Shown here: positions 62,754 through 64,000 of the stretch, in pieces | Numbering within the stretch: the first letter of the stretch is position 1 | How the letters are laid out: the number at the start of each line of letters is the position of its first letter | Source of the DNA: Triglochin maritima | Taxonomy: Eukaryota; Streptophyta; Magnoliopsida; Alismatales; Juncaginaceae | Assembly: GCA_963682175.1 (NCBI GenBank) | Contig: OY821777.1 | Location: 5,039,501 to 5,103,500 of the forward strand | Length of the DNA: 64,000 bases | Direction of reading: 5' to 3' | Position numbers and translations under genes: made by a program | The notes under the pieces: model-generated | What the model saw: the letters and a program-made list of their open reading frames with translations, nothing else | Told to the model about the DNA's origin: nothing | The model's database searches: none

Positions 62754-63279
62754 TAAGGGTGAAACTTTGTGTCCGAAATCCGTCAATCCGACCGACTCCG
62801 TATTCGAAATCAAAAAAATTATCCGAGAAAAAAAAATCCGCAACCGAATTTGTATTCGGATATAAACATCCGTAAAAAACGAAACGAATATGGATATTGG
62901 TACATCCGATTCGAATAATATCCGGTTCGTATTTTATATGCACATATAAATAAAAATAAAAAATATATACAATATATATGAATTAAATTATGTTATTTAT
63001 ATTATATTTAATATTTTTTCATGTAGGCAAAAAATAAAGGTTAAAATTTATTCTTGTTTAGATCAATCAAAATTTTTTTAAGTCTATTCGGATTTTTTAA
63101 CGAATTCGGATATCCTAATTCGGAATGGATTTTAAACTTAATTCGGATGCGAATTTATTCGAATTCGGATCCGAATTCGGACCCCTTTCTCATACATTCG
63201 ATCGGATTCGAGAAAAAAAAACGAATACGAATTCGGATACTTGCACATCCGTTTCGTATCCGCTCCGTTTTCACCCCTA
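62754..63279. mobile_element. hAT-type MITE rich in GAATTCGGAT motifs (526 bp)
   Basis: Ends TAAGGGTGAAACT and (inverted) TAGGGGTGAAAACGG, with perfect 8-bp duplications GCTAGGAG at 62746-62753 and 63280-63287. The interior consists of repeated CGAATTCGGAT, ATCCGAAT and CGAATACG motifs. From 63288 to the window end similar but degenerate GAATCCGAAT sequence continues to about 63700, and no gene is seen. Confidence 0.85.
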
Positions 63280-64000
63280 GCTAGGAGTGCAACTCGGATG
63301 ATTTTACTCGGATACTTAGTATATCTTAATTTGAATCCGAATTTCATAAACCATTACAAAATTCAAATTCAAATACGAAATCAGAAGAACAATCTGAATT
63401 TGAATCCGAATATTCAAAATTTTCGTATACTAATTGGTATTCAGATATTATCCAAAATTAAATAGATATGTATATTGTAATTAATTTTCGAATCAAAATT
63501 TTCGAATACTAAATTTTTGAATATTAATTTTTGAATACTAATGTGTGTATTTGACCATATATCCGAATAATTCGGATCATTCGAATTTGAAATACATTCT
63601 ATCCGAATTCGTATCCGATTTCTAATTGGTAATTTGTTTTAGACTAAATTCGTATCCGAAATTAAATTGGTAACATGGAACTTACCAAACACCAATTAAA
63701 TAGAATTTTTCGAAACGAATACTTAGATAGTTGGTAACCATCTGCTCTCCTAATGTTGGCGATCGATTCTTAATGATATACGCAGTTGTGCATGCAAGGA
63801 GCATTTTTAACTTATAATCATTAAAATCAACTAATGGAGATGAATCGTGATAAGATTTGTACCAATATAAGTTTTTTGGATGCTTATGTTATCAGCTAGG
63901 TCTGATCGAAGACTGAAAGTGTAAGGAAAAGTTGTTATTGCATATATATCTACATTTATTCCTCAAACGTTCAGACCTTTAATTCGGCAACCATCAACCG

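Overview
This is a stretch of nuclear genome from a flowering plant. Spliced genes have plant-type introns, and there are plant-specific families: a PORR-domain organelle RNA splicing factor, a SUPERMAN/KNUCKLES-type single zinc finger with EAR motifs, and plant mobile domains. Transposons typical of angiosperms are dense. The PORR gene and the first exons of two other genes are very GC-rich at the 5' end and drop toward the 3' end, a gradient common in monocots. I would not name a species.

Layout. 1-1479: the last four exons of SEC23 (COPII coat). 2749-11580: an 8.8 kb Mutator-like element (MULE) bounded by a 9-bp target duplication. It carries a plant-mobile-domain/Ulp1-protease gene on + and a FAR1/MULE/SWIM transposase pseudogene on -, and four blocks of a short satellite built on the palindromic core TCCGGA. 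11626-13056: an intact, intronless PORR gene whose start codon lies 36 bases past the MULE target duplication. 15451-18032: a second MULE, carrying a broken plant-mobile-domain gene; a 417-bp deletion derivative sits at 49938-50354. 19496-27610: a decayed, 3'-truncated FANCD2-like gene (DNA crosslink repair). 33520-34035 (-): a one-finger C2H2 EAR repressor. 37247-40900 (-): a CCHC/GRF zinc-finger protein. From 41 kb on the window is almost entirely repeats: a plant-mobile-domain relic (46.6-47.1 kb), MITEs, the 3' end of a Ty1/copia element (52.7-55.7 kb), a GC-rich PIF/Harbinger-like element (60002-60897) and a fold-back element (61.7-62.5 kb) holding a decayed version of the satellite found in the large MULE.

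The functional single-copy genes (SEC23, PORR, zinc finger, CCHC/GRF) are unrelated housekeeping or regulatory genes and form no pathway. The most coherent system is the transposon one. An Ulp1-carrying MULE shares a TCCGGA-core satellite with a small fold-back element, and in both of its intron-containing genes the intronic satellite points in the sense direction. Both genes of the large element carry lesions, several of them G-to-A changes as expected from deamination of methylated DNA.

Exon limits were placed by eye from reading frame, GT/AG sites and remembered family patterns. No alignment or database search was run.
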